This document shows, one piece after another, positions 12,325 through 25,769 of a stretch of 64,000 nucleotides of DNA (positions within the stretch are counted from its first letter, which is position 1; every line of letters begins with the position of its first letter). Source of the DNA: Anadara kagoshimensis. Its lineage: Eukaryota; Mollusca; Bivalvia; Arcoida; Arcidae. The stretch lies in NCBI GenBank assembly GCA_021292105.1, contig CM037867.1, positions 12,169,183-12,233,182 on the forward strand, in the 5' to 3' direction. Made by a program: the position numbers and the translations under genes. The notes beneath the pieces are model-generated. The model was not told the origin of the DNA and ran no database searches. It saw only the letters and a list, made by a program, of their open reading frames with translations.

Positions 12325-15300
12325 AATTTACGGGAATACAAAATACTGACAGACTTCAAGGTGTAAACATGACAGAACATTCAGTACATTTTACGACCCA
12401 TACGAAACTGTGAGATGGAAAATGTATCAGATTCATCAGAAGAAGCTGTCTGACAGGGTTAATGCTGTACATGGTAGTGTATATTGTAATTTTTACGAAC
12501 TATTTTCTCATTTTTTTACAGCAGATCTACAGTGTATTGTCAATTTTTTATTTCCTTGCGTTTGAGGGTCAATGTTTAATGAAAGTAGGTGTCTATGTGT
12601 CACAACCACACCACATGCACGTTTTAGTACACGCTCCACATACCACAATCATGACAATGACCAGCTGACAATCCTATTATTTTGACTTATACGGGTACAA
12701 ATTCCAATGCATTCTGGGGTTTTAGGTTTACATTTGCATAGGTTGTTATAACCACTATCTTGGCACTGCTTGTTAAAAATATAATGTAGTACGATATGAA
12801 GTTACTGGTTGGCTACTTGCCTTAGGTTTGAATCCCATAATCCTTACTTTCACAACTTGAGCTGATCAGCTAGTGTCAGTTTCAACATGTCAAAACATCA
12901 TAATAATAAAAATAATAATAATTATAAATCTGTTAAAGTCTAGTTTTAAAACATCACCACTCAGGATTATATTTATTGTAAATTGAAAAAAAGTATTTGA
13001 TTATTCTTTTCTGTTACATGGGTATCTAAGGAAGACATTCAACATATCCATCATTAATCAGTTTGTGCTGTTTAATAGGTATACAGTGGGGAGGATGTAC
13101 AATTTTGTATCAGGCAGATGAATTGAAATATCCATAATCTGTGAATACCCAACCTCATGTGTGTATGCAAATCACTTGTTTTAATCCTGACTGGATAATA
13201 GCTGTTATCCAATTTGTGGTCAAGACAGTCTAATGACCATCTTGTTCTCTGGTAAATATGACATTGTCCAACTTTCTTTCCAGAAAAACTTATTACACAT
13301 GTATATGGTTAATCTGCTGTTGTGTCTATCTGTTTTACCCTACCATACACTCTTGATAGCATGTCCTACCCCAGGTACCAATTATGTGTCTAATTATGTT
13401 GGGTTAGATTTAAATGTAAAAAAAATGTTTTCAAACAATCAAAATTCATTGCACTTTAAATAACTTGGTATACATAATTATGATATAGCAGAAATTAATG
13501 GTTAATTATTTCATTGTTTTCAATGAAGCCTCTTTTAATACTTAAAATATTTCTCTTTTCAGATAAAACAAATTGCATAAAAAGATAATGAAGGCTTAAC
13601 AAATACAGTATAGCAGTCACATGATGGATTTACATTGATCTGTCATGATAACAGTGGGGTTCAAAATTGACAAGATTTTGACAGTCCTTGTAATTAATGT
13701 TATTGTTTATTTAACTACTTCAGTAGATTTGGGACATATCCTCAGGTGAGTGTTAATTAAGGCATATGTGACTCTTGTTTATATATATAAATAAGGGGTT
13801 CAAAATTTCAAAACATATTTTTTTAATTAAAGGTCCAGGACCTTTTGCCTTTTTTCATGGGTTCAACATAATTTTTTGAAAGACAAATATCACTGAAAGT
13901 TCCATGTGCAATTGAGTTAACATTTGAAAATATGTAATCATTTAAAAAAAGTAGTATTTTCTTGTTAAGAGAAAAATTTTGGGTCCATCAGACTTTTCAA
14001 GTTTTAACTTTTAACTTTTCAAGGGTCCCAACACCAATATATCCCAGACCAAGACAATTTTGAACCTCTGTATATTCATAGGTCTCACAGGCCAAATATG
14101 GCCAAGTTCTATTTTTCATTATATTGAATTTCAGAGTTGTATATTTATACTCAGTGCAAACAAAGTTGGGGCCCACTGGGTATATGGGAATCACCCTGTC
14201 CATCTGTCCAAATATAATGTACACTCCATATCTTCTATGTCTATGGATCAATTTTAATGAAACTTGCAACAAATGAAAACAACATGAGACAATGTGTTGC
14301 ATACCAAATTAAGGTGAATAGAAAGGAATAAATCTTAAAATGACAACTAGCAAGATGGGGGGGGGGGCTGTCTAAAGAGCTGCTCTAGTTATGTGAAGTA
14401 AACTTAATATATTGTGATTATTATCTTACATTCATGACAAATTCTTGTTTATTTTGGCTATTGTGTGATTTGTATGATCAAATTCAATAGAAAATACAGT
14501 GTATTCATTTATATTTTGATAGGTACACATTCATTGCAATACAGATTCAACCTGATATTGATAGAGAATTCAAAATTCAGAGAGGAAGTGAAATATCCGA
14601 GACAAGTTTAAAGGAAAAGAAACTATGTATAATATTTCATTTTGTACTAGTCAGCATGCATTTAATTATTTAAATTTTTTGTAGTGGTTTAATTACTTCA
14701 ATATACACAGCTTAGCATTTAAAGATGACATACTGGACATGAGACAGCTGAACATCAAGTGCAAGGTCTAGATTCTCAACTACAGTTTTGCAACCACTTG
14801 ACCAGATTGTTCAATAACTTTACCAAAATGCAAAAAAGATAAATTATATGTTAGCACAAATTTGTCTAATTGAAGAGTAGCAAGGTATTTTCATTACATG
14901 AATTTTTTATGTATCATACATGTATTAAAATTATTGTTGAGAAATAGTTTGTTTTTACTACCAGTACTCAGAGTTTTTCATAGATCTTACTCAAAAACTA
15001 TCTGATTGAAATTAATTTGGAATGGGGGGGGGTAATCAGATTTTATGGCACAGGTTCACTGCCACAAGTACATGTAACAGGTACCCACAATACTGGCTAA
15101 CTTCATCTACACAGCTATCCATAAATAACTATACAATTTTATAATCAAATTCCATCCATATTGCCAATATATCAGAGGTTTTGCAGTATTTTGAAATGGT
15201 AATAATGATCTTAATTTTCATGTCATTTTTTTTAAACCAGTTTTCATGGAATTTATTTTTAATTTGAGAAAAAATATAAAAATCTGCGAAAAATATATTT

Positions 15301-15440
15301 TCAAGTTAAAAACAATATTTTACCTAAAACAACACTCAGATTTACAAACATGATATTTTGATAAAGTAATTTTGTGGAGATTTTCTGTCTATAATGAAAT
15401 GACCAGTTTGAAATGTGTATAAATTTATGGATAGCAGTGT
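12325..15440. other. AT-rich stretch with one repeat-like block
   Basis: No gene is supported. The open frames around 13997-14302 cover a block (gcccactgggtatatgggaatcaccctgtccatctgtcc) that looks like dispersed-repeat sequence rather than an exon. A G9 run lies near 14357 and a G8 run near 15025. Confidence 0.4.
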
Positions 15441-15449
15441 ATATGTAGA

Positions 15450-15845
15450 CCTATTCCAAGGGGGTTGGTGGCACATTGGTCTCTATTACACCTTTTAATT
15501 TCAAGGCTTGAATCCCACTTGGGACTGATCCTAGTGTAAAAAATTTTGTCAATCTGTCTGTTTATGTCAGTGGTTATCTCTAGACACTCCAGATTCCTCT
15601 ACATTTTGAAATCATCACCTTGATATAAGTAAAATGATTTTGATTGGGGTACTCCAACACATATATTTAGGAAGATGCCACTTGGGACTTATCCTAGTGT
15701 GAAAAATTGTCAATCTGTTTTGTTGATGTCAGTGGTTTTCTCCAGTCCAGATTCCTCCAACATTCCAGAGATGTCCACCTTGATATAAGTAAAATAATTT
15801 TGGTTGGATGTAAACTTTACTCCAACACTTATATTTAGAAAGAGG
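15450..15845 (+). mobile_element. Decayed SINE with duplicated 3' part
   Basis: A degenerate tRNA-like head (about 15459-15525, with a B-box-like ggcttgaatcccac) is followed by cacttgggactgatcctagtg ... accttgatataagtaaaat. The last roughly 170 bp is then repeated (15679-15845). The gatataagtaaaat end matches the gatataagtgaaatattctt end of SINE family A in the lectin introns, so the two families share a 3' end. Confidence 0.6.
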
Positions 15846-16449
15846 TATCTATGGCCTGACTTTGATATGTACAAAATGATTCCATAGAAGCTTGGCTCTG
15901 TGCATGTAGGTACTTAGTGCAAGCATATATAAGAGTGGCTTTAATTGATAGCTAACAACATTTGTATAGGTTGCTGCCATATTACCACATTATCTTTGCA
16001 CTGAAGCCAGTTACCACTCAGTCCATTATACCTGAACTAACACAACCAGTAGGAGTCTATGACTTCCAGATGCAGTCAACTGAATTTCTCAAAGCTGCAG
16101 GAGCAGGCACACAGGAAAGTTGCAGTTTCCTTTTTCTGTGGATAATTTAAGGTTGACTAAATAAATAAGGTGTTCTTATATTTTACATCATGAGAGGCAG
16201 ACAGTATAACATCTGACCCTTTCCATATTGCTGGTGCATTGACACTTGTGTTGATTCAAAGCAAACCAGAAACACATGAATTTCACACAACATGAACTTG
16301 TGTTTCCATCAACAAGAAAAAGTTTCTGGTGTGATGTAGCTTGCATTCAACCATCCCCTTGCACCTTCTAGTTATGATGTAGCCATTTTGTAACCAGTAC
16401 TTACATTTGTGACCCTACCCCCTCCCCATCCTGAAAAGCAAGTATGGTT

Positions 16450-16532
16450 GACCGAACCCGGTAGTTACGACGTAGTATATCCCGCTAGTATTGTTGGGAA
16501 GGTCTTGGGTTCGAGTCTCGGTTTGGTCGCTG
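16450..16532 (+). mobile_element. tRNA-like SINE head or tRNA pseudogene
   Basis: The 7-bp acceptor arms gaccgaa (16450-16456) and tttggtc pair. A T-arm/B-box (cttgggttcgagtctcgg) sits directly 5' of the 3' acceptor strand. The D-arm and anticodon arm cannot be folded canonically (the loop is too long), so this is not a functional tRNA. It is probably a truncated SINE or an old tRNA-derived sequence. Confidence 0.55.
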
Positions 16533-16839
16533 TATTTTTCTTTCCCTATTGCATTTTGAGGCTCGCCCAACCCTGGTCTTGGAAGTGACCGACAAACAGG
16601 TAGCTATATCGCAACATACACGTTATACTGCAACGATTGTTTTGTTAGAAAAGGATTTAAGGATTATTAGGTCAGTCGTGATTAAATTCCGCTATGAACT
16701 CAACATCAACAACAGGGAGGAGGGGTCATGTGCATGTGTTATGGAACGGTTGTGGCTGTTTACAGGCTAATTTAACCACCAAACCTCATCATAATGCATG
16801 AACAGATCACTTGCGATTTATTCGTCTTCTTCTTACTAA

Positions 16840-17165
16840 ACCTATGTAAAGTTGTCCTCAGTGGAGATCATTTAATGCGGTTTGACTGAACATTTTTAAG
16901 TTTCGGCGGGCGCCATACTTGTTTATGTTGTAAACAAGTGGGTGCTTATGCGCATGTCTGCAAACATTGGCTATCACACTTGTGACGTCACGAGTCATCA
17001 GAGAGAAATTCAAGTGCATTCAAAGGGGTTATTTCAAAATTTCTCCGTAATTAGTGATTCGATTTTTGAAAGAAATACGGCGTTCGTCTCGGGGAAAGGA
17101 GTTTATTAAAATATGTTAATATCGTTTTTCATTGTACTTACACTTTAAACAAATGTTTGAGAAAT
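16840..17165 (-). repeat. Repeat with TGACGTCA palindrome, copy 2
   Basis: The complement starts with the aaagtgtaagt block (about 17152) and reaches a tgacgtca site near 16985, in the same order and similar spacing as 12010-12320. The match is weak outside these anchors. Confidence 0.4.
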
Positions 17166-17279
17166 ATTCATTGGACTTTGTACGAAGTTACAAAAAATAA
17201 AACCCCGTTATTATTAACTGAAGTTGTTAGAGCGTTAAATATGATAGTTAATTTATAGATACTCAGTAGGAACACCAAA

Positions 17280-18010
17280 GCCGATTGCGTAGGGATTCAT
17301 TAAAATTTGCGAATTTGCAAAAATGAGATAAAATTGGGCATAAAATGGCGAGCCTTTTGAACGAGGCAAAATCAGGAATTGTGTTCAATATATCATCGGA
17401 TGTTATGAACAGGGCTATAACATAAAAAAATCAGTATATATAAAACTCGTCTGTAGCTATTTTTTACAATTCCAATTACATTTAAATATCTTAATTCAGT
17501 GATAAAAACGAGTCACTGACTAAAATTTAAAAATTTGTTCTTTACAAGATTCCTTCCCATTTATCGCAATGCGCGTGTAACAGAATTATTTTTATTTCAA
17601 AAGAAAGATCTCTTTGCAATGCACAACTTGATATATAATTCATCAAATAATTTTCTTTACAAAAAAGTGTCCCTAGTTTTAAAGGTGAAAAAAATCGCCG
17701 TCAATCCGGATTCTTGGGTACGGTCGGGTCCATTTTTCGTCTAATTTGACATAGAAATTTTGTAGCTGTGTTCTATATTTAGTTTGGACACACAGAAGAC
17801 ACATAATGGCATTTACGATTGAAATAAAGTAAGATTAGGCTACAAATATCACCTTTTTCTTCAGACTTCTCATAGAATTTGTCGGATTTTAGGGCCTACT
17901 TTCAGTCTCCATGTAAAAAATCGGCAATATGCCTCTTCGACCGTTCATTTCACAAACTAAAAATCCATACGACAACCACATGCGCATAATCTGTGTTGAA
18001 TGACCACGTA
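17280..18010 (-). repeat. Long dispersed repeat R, copy 3 (-)
   Basis: It is the inverted partner of 10290-11000, with matching blocks at 17640-17690 (ttttctttacaaaaaagtgt), 17700-17760 (aatccggattc, tctaatttgacat) and 17820 (gaaataaagtaag). No protein is encoded. Confidence 0.65.
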
Positions 18011-19840
18011 CGGTGTATTATAAGTGTTAGTTGAATTGTGGAATTAATGGCAATAATAAATCCGTTTATTTAGGATATGCGATTTGGGCCCCAGAGGCTT
18101 TCAGAAGGCCCTGTGGCACTTTTTGCCTTGTTATTTTTAAGTCATTACATGCTGACATTAACCACTTGGTCACTAAATCACTAAAGTTGAGAGTGAATTA
18201 TTCTTACATATTAAGCTGAGCAAGACAGAGAGCAGAGCATGCATTATACTTGGAAAGCATACCCTGTACATACACTAACCTAACAAGTACATAGTATAAA
18301 CTTTGGCTTGGCCACTGTCACAGGCCTATACTTTTACACTCAAGATTGACCCCAACCCATGTTAAATTTCCTGCAGGTAAATGCATAAATATGATTAAAC
18401 AAAGACTTTAATATAACCATGAAGGGTTTGCTTAAACTATTAATGCTGGATAAGCCTTTGTCAAGTAAACCAGCACTTAAAAGTGAAGATATATATATAC
18501 TCTTTTCCAATATTTAAATGTCTGGAAAATTTATATTGTCCCTATTTTAGTCAATTTGAATAAAATTTAAATTCTGATTTGCCAGTAAACTAGTTATGTT
18601 TAAATATAACAAGAAATGATTATTTTTTTAAATAATTTAGCAAGAATATATAATATTATTTGTTAATGTTGGTGTTGTCTAGTGTTTATATTTCAGATAG
18701 ACTGAAATAACGTGTCTTTCATGGCCTAATAAAGATTTCCTTTTAGTTAAAATACTAAATCTCAGTTTAAAGAGAATTTTATGTGCTTTTTTAAGACAGT
18801 TACAGCACTCAATACAATACTAAGATATTGGCTAAAACTGCAAGGAACATAGCCATTTGAGTCATGCAAGTTGATTTAAATACATGTACATTCACATGTG
18901 TTTACTTGAGCTTTCACTACAAAATGGAAAATATGCAGCTGAAAAGCTTACACTTGTAACATTCAAGTTCAATCAACCAGCACCAAACCATAAAAAACAC
19001 TGAAAAGTGAAAACAAGAGGCAATCACGAATGTCACTAAAATTGACAGTTCGAGACCACTGATTATAAAATTACCAAAAGCCATATAAGATTAGGAGGTC
19101 ATTGGTTGCACTCCTAATAAACTAAGTCAACAAACCCCTATTCAACTTGTCACATTTCACAATGCCCATTCCCTTTGTTTTAAGTATGCAGATAAAAGTA
19201 GAATGTGCATTTGCATATGGTATTCAAACTAACAAATGAGGAAAATAATTTCTAAACCCAAAACTGAAATAGTATATGACTGGCTAGTTAAATCTCAAAT
19301 TTAAAATGCAACCAATAATAAATTAATTTTTTACTAAAATGCTACTTATGGATATATAGCCAGTTTTCAAAACCCATATGTTCAAATGGCGTAGACTGCA
19401 TACTCTATCATTGCTTCAAGACTGAAAGGGAGAGCCATCATATGCTTACCACATATCATAAAAATAATTAAACTCCCAATTGAATAGACGAACCATACAA
19501 ACACCAAAAAAGTTCACGGTAAAACAATCTTTTTTTCTCTCCTCAAGTATTGTTTTTGAAAATTTTCCAAAGGGTTGGTGACACTGATGTTGACTTTTGA
19601 AAAGCTCCATACATGTGCATTGTGTGTATATTTATATTTTTACTGAATAAATGGTCACACACCCAATATACACACATGGGCAGCCAAAGCAATAAGACAA
19701 CAGATGTACTTGTTTCAATTTTTGTATAGCTAGGTCTGTTTATGCCAATTTCTGCCTGCACATTTTAAATATGTTGATACTTGATTTGGTAATGGCAACA
19801 AGCAAAAACAACGTCATGACATCCATCAAACCTGAAATCT
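18011..19840. other. AT-rich stretch, no gene seen
   Basis: No coding frame, tRNA or bounded repeat could be supported. Confidence 0.4.
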
Positions 19841-19846
19841 GGTATA

Positions 19847-20639
19847 CAGTATAATCTGTGTGTTAAGAGTTAAGACCACCCAATGGAATGTGCAAAAGTG
19901 ACGGACTTTATATAGAGGGTTACCTTAAACATGTATTGTTAATACTGGTATACAAATGAGTGAAAATAATACGTCTAAAATACCTTTTTATAAATTTTGT
20001 TAATATTATTTTATTATTATTTTTTAAAAATAATTATTTAGAATTAATTATAGAAAATATTTGAAAAGTGCATTATATTCTTAATGGACTGTACATCTGA
20101 TTACATGGTTAGAGTTGATCTATCAGTGTACACTTGACTAATGCCCTTGTTTCTTAAGAAGCAGGATGTCACTTATAAAAACAAAATTAAAGGTATAGTA
20201 AACATACTACCACTTAGTAGCAAAGACTAGTTAATCCAATATTCTAAATAGGCTACAAGCATGTAATTTGCTTTATGCATATAAAGTTATTATTATTACA
20301 ACAAAGACTAGTTATACCTTCTGATCTAGTGACTTCAGTCATTGACATGAGAATAAGGACTTCACAAATTCATTCCTCAATTTTTTACTTCTTATAACTC
20401 AACTATACATTTTGCAACAAAAATATTATTTTAATTATATATTTCTAATCTTAATGCATAAGGAATATATTAATTACAATGTAATTGGTTAATTTTTTTT
20501 GGATAAACTTTTAGATTAAAATTATAAAAAAATTAAAATAAGGTGGAATATATATGGAAGGTCATTATATAGTAAATTCCATTGGGGATACTTGATACTG
20601 GTTGCTATAGACAGGTGGACTTTATAGCAGGTTATACTG
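19847..20639. mobile_element. TIR element, about 0.8 kb, non-coding
   Basis: The left end CAGTATAATCTG and the complement of the right end CAGTATAACCTG are inverted repeats. A related gaccaccc / ggtggacttta subterminal block is present at both ends. A TA lies at the left flank (19845-19846), but the right flank does not preserve it. The core is AT-rich and has no transposase. Confidence 0.5.
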
Positions 20640-20887
20640 CTTTGCAAAATTTATTTTACCACTCATTTGTTTTTTTCTCTGAATTACGAAAGTGGGTATT
20701 TATTATAATATTATGTGAACATTCAGTTGACACAGCTACATGTGCAAGTTATTTAAAGATTCAGTCTGCATGGTGGTAATTTGTCCATTATACAAATAAA
20801 TAACTTCTTGGAGAATATACTGGTTGCATTGATTGTGAAGGTTATTTTATTACTCATGATGTTTCAAAATATGCTTTACTGAACATT

Positions 20888-20918
20888 ACACACACACACA
20901 CTCAAGCTCTTTCTCTCT

Positions 20919-20955
<37 letters not shown>
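20888..20955. repeat. CA / CT / GA compound microsatellite
   Basis: acacacacacac, a short CT stretch, then about 17 GA units. Confidence 0.9.
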
Positions 20956-21189
20956 TGCGAAAATGCAATTAAAGAGAGACAACTCTTGATATCGTATGCA
21001 TATGTACAGGGTTTGACATTTAGATTTACCGATCAGTATCTGGATTATATAACTTTGTCTAAGGGTTTTTATTGAATACTTGCGAAACATGGTGATTTGA
21101 ACATGTGACTTAATGATTCTCCCAACCGGTATCGCGTGAATATAATTTAAACACGCTGCAATGTCATTTCCAACTTGACATTGAAACAT

Positions 21190-21680
21190 CGATCATCGCG
21201 GGGGCAGCCATATTTGTTTACATTGACAACTAAATGTACCATCCAGATTTTCGCTTTATTAAGATATTTACACCTGATGCACCAGAAAGATTTTCGGTTG
21301 AATTTAATTTTGGATGTGTTATTGTATGTTTTACAAAAGATCTAGTGATAATTTTTTACACAAAAAAGTGTCCAAGTTTTGAAGATTGACAAAAAATGTC
21401 ATATTGTTTCTGTCGTGACATCGATTAGCGTCAAGAAATCAATATTTTGTGTAAATAATAATGTTTTATATCAAATTTAAACTCAAATTTCAAAATATTG
21501 GTTATTCCGGCATACAGTCAAGCACAGTGCTTAACTTTATTTTATAATATTTTATCGTTCGTTTAAAGGCGGGGACTTTTTCGGCCATCAGACACTTTTC
21601 AAAAAGTAATCCCAATTTTCAACATGGCGGAAGGATAAAAAATTGTAAAACCGAAACACAATTCTCGGAAAAAGCCGGCT
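21190..21680 (-). repeat. Long dispersed repeat R, copy 4 (-)
   Basis: It is the inverted partner of 6400-7040: gccatatttgtttacattgaca (21208), ctgatgcaccag (21273), tttacacaaaaaagtgtcca (21356), tcagacacttttcaaaaagt (about 21589) and a catggcgga block. Non-coding. Confidence 0.7.
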
Positions 21681-21907
21681 TGGCGTTCCCACTGACTCTT
21701 ATGAACTCTGAACAATTTGGACAGGTGTAATATAACCAATTTTACCAAAGATAAAGTTCTTTCCAACTATAGAAGAGTTCTTAAGTATTTTGGTATCAAT
21801 CTTAAAGAGAGAAAATAATACCTTCCTTAATTTTAAAAAAAAATCAATACATGTATAAGGAAATCTATATAGCAACTTCATCTAAATGTACTACTAAATC
21901 AGTATTA

Positions 21908-23088
21908 CTGTAAAGGGGATTATATTCGCGGGGTGAAAATTTCGCGATTTTTAAAATCGGACATTTCGCGTGGGTGTAATTTTAGCGCAGCAACCGTTTT
22001 TCCGCGATGCAACTGATACCGCGAGTTGTCTCCCTTTCAACTATATAAAGATAAAAGTGCACACCCATGCAAATAAAATATCATTCCCGACCATTCAACC
22101 ATGTAAATAATGCTCATGACTGAGTAAACGTTATTTTCCTAACACAATTTGGTGAACATACGTTATCATTTTGTAAAAATGCTTCGTTGGTTAAAAAAAC
22201 AAGTGAAAAAATGTTAAACTAGGATTGCCAGACCTTGGAAAATGTCTATACAAGTAAAAAAACCTCTTCACGCTCAATGGGTACTTAAGACCCATAAAAT
22301 GATGGAAAAAGAAAACACATTTATTGTGAACGCCTTCACAAGTGCCGGTATTGATAACTCTTAACTTGTTTTCATGCACGACTGATTTTGAATATGGTCT
22401 GTAGGTGTGACGATGTACATAATACTAACAGTAAGCATTTGATTTCATGCGCCAATGACTATGAATAAACTGTCTGGTAAAAGTCTTACGTATGTAAATA
22501 ACACAAAATATGATCTAAAAGATTAAAATTGCATTCAATATTCTTTATTTTTAGATTTATTTCTTAAGTGAGTGTTATTTGTTCACTTACTAAAGTCTGA
22601 TTATCAAATGAAATAAAAATAAAATCATGTTATTGTTTTGTAATTTAGTTATGTCCCTTTAATTACACTCTCTTCCGAGAAAGTACGAAAATTTGTTTGA
22701 TCCGAAATGTGACCAAAATTAATCAAAAGTATCCTCGACCGTCCGTGATTCGAGACTAATACAAAACGAACCAAATTTGCTAACGCAACAAGAATTTGAG
22801 AGCTGAAAATAGACAACTGATTTTTCTTGATAGTTTCACAGTAAATACCTAAATTTTGTCTTTAATGCATGAAATCGTCACTGCAGGGACGATACTCGCG
22901 TATAATAACTGAAAACAAAAATGGCCTTGAATCTTAGTACGCTCTCGATTTTAGGACGGTCGACGATAATAGTATTGAATTTCAATGCTGTATTGCATAA
23001 ATTTTCGCGAGGGTAAAATTTTCGCGATATTGTAATCAGCGCGAAATAAGGGAAAATTTTACCCACGCGAATATTTCCCTCTTTACAG
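21908..23088. mobile_element. TIR element with TTCGCG subterminal repeats
   Basis: The left end CTGTAAAGGGGATTATATTC and the complement of the right end CTGTAAAGAGGGAAATATTC are inverted repeats. TA is present on both sides (21906-21907 and 23089-23090). Clusters of ttcgcg/cgcgaa motifs lie next to each end (21925-22025 and 23000-23075). The core is about 1 kb and has no transposase, so the element is non-autonomous. Confidence 0.75.
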
Positions 23089-23329
23089 TATCATAAATTA
23101 TCAGTAATTAAAAAAAATGACAGTCGTCAAAATGGTCTTCAAATCTATTCTACATCTGACATTAACCAAATGTGGATTCTTGAAAAATCTTGCTTCTAAT
23201 ACTTTTCTACACTTCTGAGCACTATCAGTTATTTTGAAAGAACGCCTAAAACGAATTATTTACTTTTCATTATTTAACAAAAATAGTAAGCCAAGAAACA
23301 TATTATTTAGTGGTGAATAGGGATTCTGA

Positions 23330-24240
23330 ATATTTTGTCAAGCACCATATAGATTTCTGACAAAAATATACTGAAGAAACCATCAACAAAATGTTGTAGT
23401 TTTTGATAGACAACATATTTGTTGTGTTTGGTAATATGATTTTCCAGCAAACAATCAGTAAACCAATGGGCACAAACTGTGCACCGTCGCTTGCTTATTT
23501 GATTCTTTATTTTTATGAAGCAGAATTTATGCAGAACCTTGTTGAATATAAAGAGAAGGCTGTCGCCAAATCATTCAACTCCACATACAGATACTAGATG
23601 TCATTTTCTCTTTATTACATTTGGCGATTATATGAATGTCATCTATTCTAGTGAGTTTATAATAAAAGATACGACTATGTCTTCAAGTTCTGCTTCATAT
23701 TTAGACGTATACCTTAATTATAACGCCCAAAAAAGGTAACATTTGAAACTGTTTGACTAACACGATGACTTCAATTTTTTTATTGCCTTTTGGCCTTTAC
23801 TATACAGCAATATACCTGTTTCTTATGCTTATGGTAAATTTATTTCTCAATTAATACGGTAGAGCTTGTTACCACTATGGGAACTTTATACAACGAATCA
23901 AGCTGCTTACAAGTAAATTGTTGACTCATGGATTTTGCAAGCCTAGACTTATCAGGGCCCTCAAAATGTTTTATGGCCGTCATAACAGTATTGTTGATAA
24001 GTTTGGTGTCTTTGTGTCCAGGATTGCCCTGAATATGTTTGACGTCCCATAGTTCCATGTTTCTTTCACTCAAGGTTGATTACACACGTGGCGGGTTATA
24101 GCTAGCTTAACAGGAGGTCTAATCCTTTAGGAGCACCCATCCTCATTTCCCTGGTGGAGGTTTACGTATTTTACCTAATTTATCAGCTTCACATTGTGAC
24201 TCGGACTTGAATTTGTTTGCTTGACACAGACATGTATGTT
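23330..24240 (+). pseudogene. Longest-spanning retroelement RT copy, degraded
   Basis: The + strand encodes the RT block KPMGTNCAPSLAYLILYFYE followed by AEFMQNLVEY and SFNSTYRY (23403-23597), where a stop interrupts just before the expected YIDD aspartates. Decayed SASYLD, KRDDFNF-like and NFPF-like stretches follow in shifting frames (23640-23830). The C-terminal KFYGRHH region lies at about 23900-24050, and the 3' tail (aacaggaggtctaatc, ccctggtggagg) ends near 24240. Multiple stops and frameshifts make it a pseudogene. No endonuclease domain is visible. Confidence 0.8.
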
Positions 24241-24249
24241 CTTGTTTGA

Positions 24250-24935
24250 ATGAAGAAAGCGAATATTCCAGTTTCATATTATACTAGTGTTCATTTTAGA
24301 TGCCATCCCAAATCAAAATTGCAAATTAGAAGTGCATGAACTAAAATTATGAAACAAAAATTTAAGGGGTTCAAAAATATATCTGAAGAACCAAAATATA
24401 TGTAATCGAACTTAGCTGAGGAAATGAGGGATTATACATTAGTTTTTGAAGGTTGTCCATTTTTAACTTTTAGCAAATTTGGACAGAAGTATTTTTTGCA
24501 AGAAATGAGCCACCTTGTGGTATCTGTGACAATACTTAGTGATGATTGATAATTATCGTATTTTCAGGTTTTTTTTAGCTGGGATTTGTTTACTTTGCAT
24601 AGGGAATAGGTGAGTCAAATTCGTTATAACTTCCTTCAATGACGTCTTATCCACATTACGTAACCGATTTAGCTAGCGCTTTATCAGAAGAAAGTTTACA
24701 TTACTTTAAAGGTTATTGAGTGTTATTCGCCATTACATATCATTTCCGTTTGGATTAGTGAGACAATAAGGCGTAAATCGTCATTATACCTTTTCATGCT
24801 TAACTTTGCTAAATGAATTTAAACAAGAATTGAAATGCTGATCGCCATAGCAACACGAACGTATAAAATAAAATTTACATCAATTATGTCTCCCTTACGA
24901 CAACTAAATTATATGACCACCACTACCTACACCAA
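24250..24935. other. AT-rich intergenic stretch
   Basis: No gene is visible. The 24350-24430 block is related to 2820-2930. Confidence 0.4.
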
Positions 24936-24939
24936 AAGA

Positions 24940-25095
24940 TTGAATGATTGAATGAGGTTTTACGTCCCAGTAAAGAATATTTCACTCATATTTCACTTAT
25001 ATCGAAACATCACCAACTATAGATAAAGTGACAGAAATTTCAATATTTGCAGTGCGACCAGGGCAATTTGCAGGGAGCGTTTTTTATAGTGCCAC
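24940..25095 (-). mobile_element. SINE family A, 3' part only
   Basis: The + strand reads ttttacgtcccagtaaagaa ... ttcacttatatcgaaacatc ... actatagataaagtgac, the complement of the 3' region of SINE A (compare 36200-36300). The tRNA-like head is missing. Confidence 0.65.
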
Positions 25096-25142
25096 GCCTG
25101 TCGGGGAAATTTAAGTATGTAATTGCATGATTATAATGTCGT

Positions 25143-25195
25143 GTTTATTATTATTATTATTATTGTTATTATTTTATTATTATTATTATTATTTC
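25143..25195. repeat. (ATT)n microsatellite
   Basis: About 17 imperfect ATT units. Confidence 0.9.
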
Positions 25196-25214
25196 CGTAC
25201 TTACTGTACTCTGG

Positions 25215-25390
25215 ATCTGTCGCCAGTTTTAACGGAGCTGAATTTGCACAAATTCTTATTATTGTTACCAGTTTTAACGGAATAACGGAGCTGAATTTGC
25301 CTAAATGATTAATATTATTACTATTATTATAATTATTCCGTACCCTGTTCTCTGTTGCCAGTTTTAACGCAGCTGAATTTGTCCCAAACC
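25215..25390. repeat. Short tandem block CCAGTTTTAACGGAGCTGAATTTG, about 3 units
   Basis: Three irregularly spaced copies of gccagttttaacggagctga occur near 25222, 25267 and 25357. The second or third marks the left edge of the segmental duplication. Confidence 0.7.
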
Positions 25391-25769
25391 TGATTAATCT
25401 TCACAGCCTGTACCAGGTCGATTTTGATAGACAACTGATATTAAAAAAAAAACATATGTTACGTAATGTCGATCACATGCAAATATCAGGTGATCATGAA
25501 TAACATGTGTTCTAATATATAGTCAGAAATGTCTTACACTCAGGTTTTTTGTCTTTTAATTTAAATGACTGAAAATATTTTCATTTTTACTTGCTGAAAT
25601 TTATTAACAATCGATAAATAATAATAATAGTGCCTAATAAGCACTTTATTTAGAAAAAATTCCAATTTATGCAATAATTAAAATTAAACAAAGTGTCCAT
25701 TTACCTGGGTTGTGAGTTAGTATTTCGAGACTAGTGATATACTAAATTGGGACAGACTAGCAACAGAGT

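Noticed and set aside
15962-16150. Possible exon after ttgtatag
   Set aside because: The acceptor is plausible, but there is no donor at the end, no recognisable domain and no partner exon.
16450-16532. Functional tRNA gene
   Set aside because: The acceptor and T arms pair, but the D and anticodon arms do not fold with normal loop sizes.
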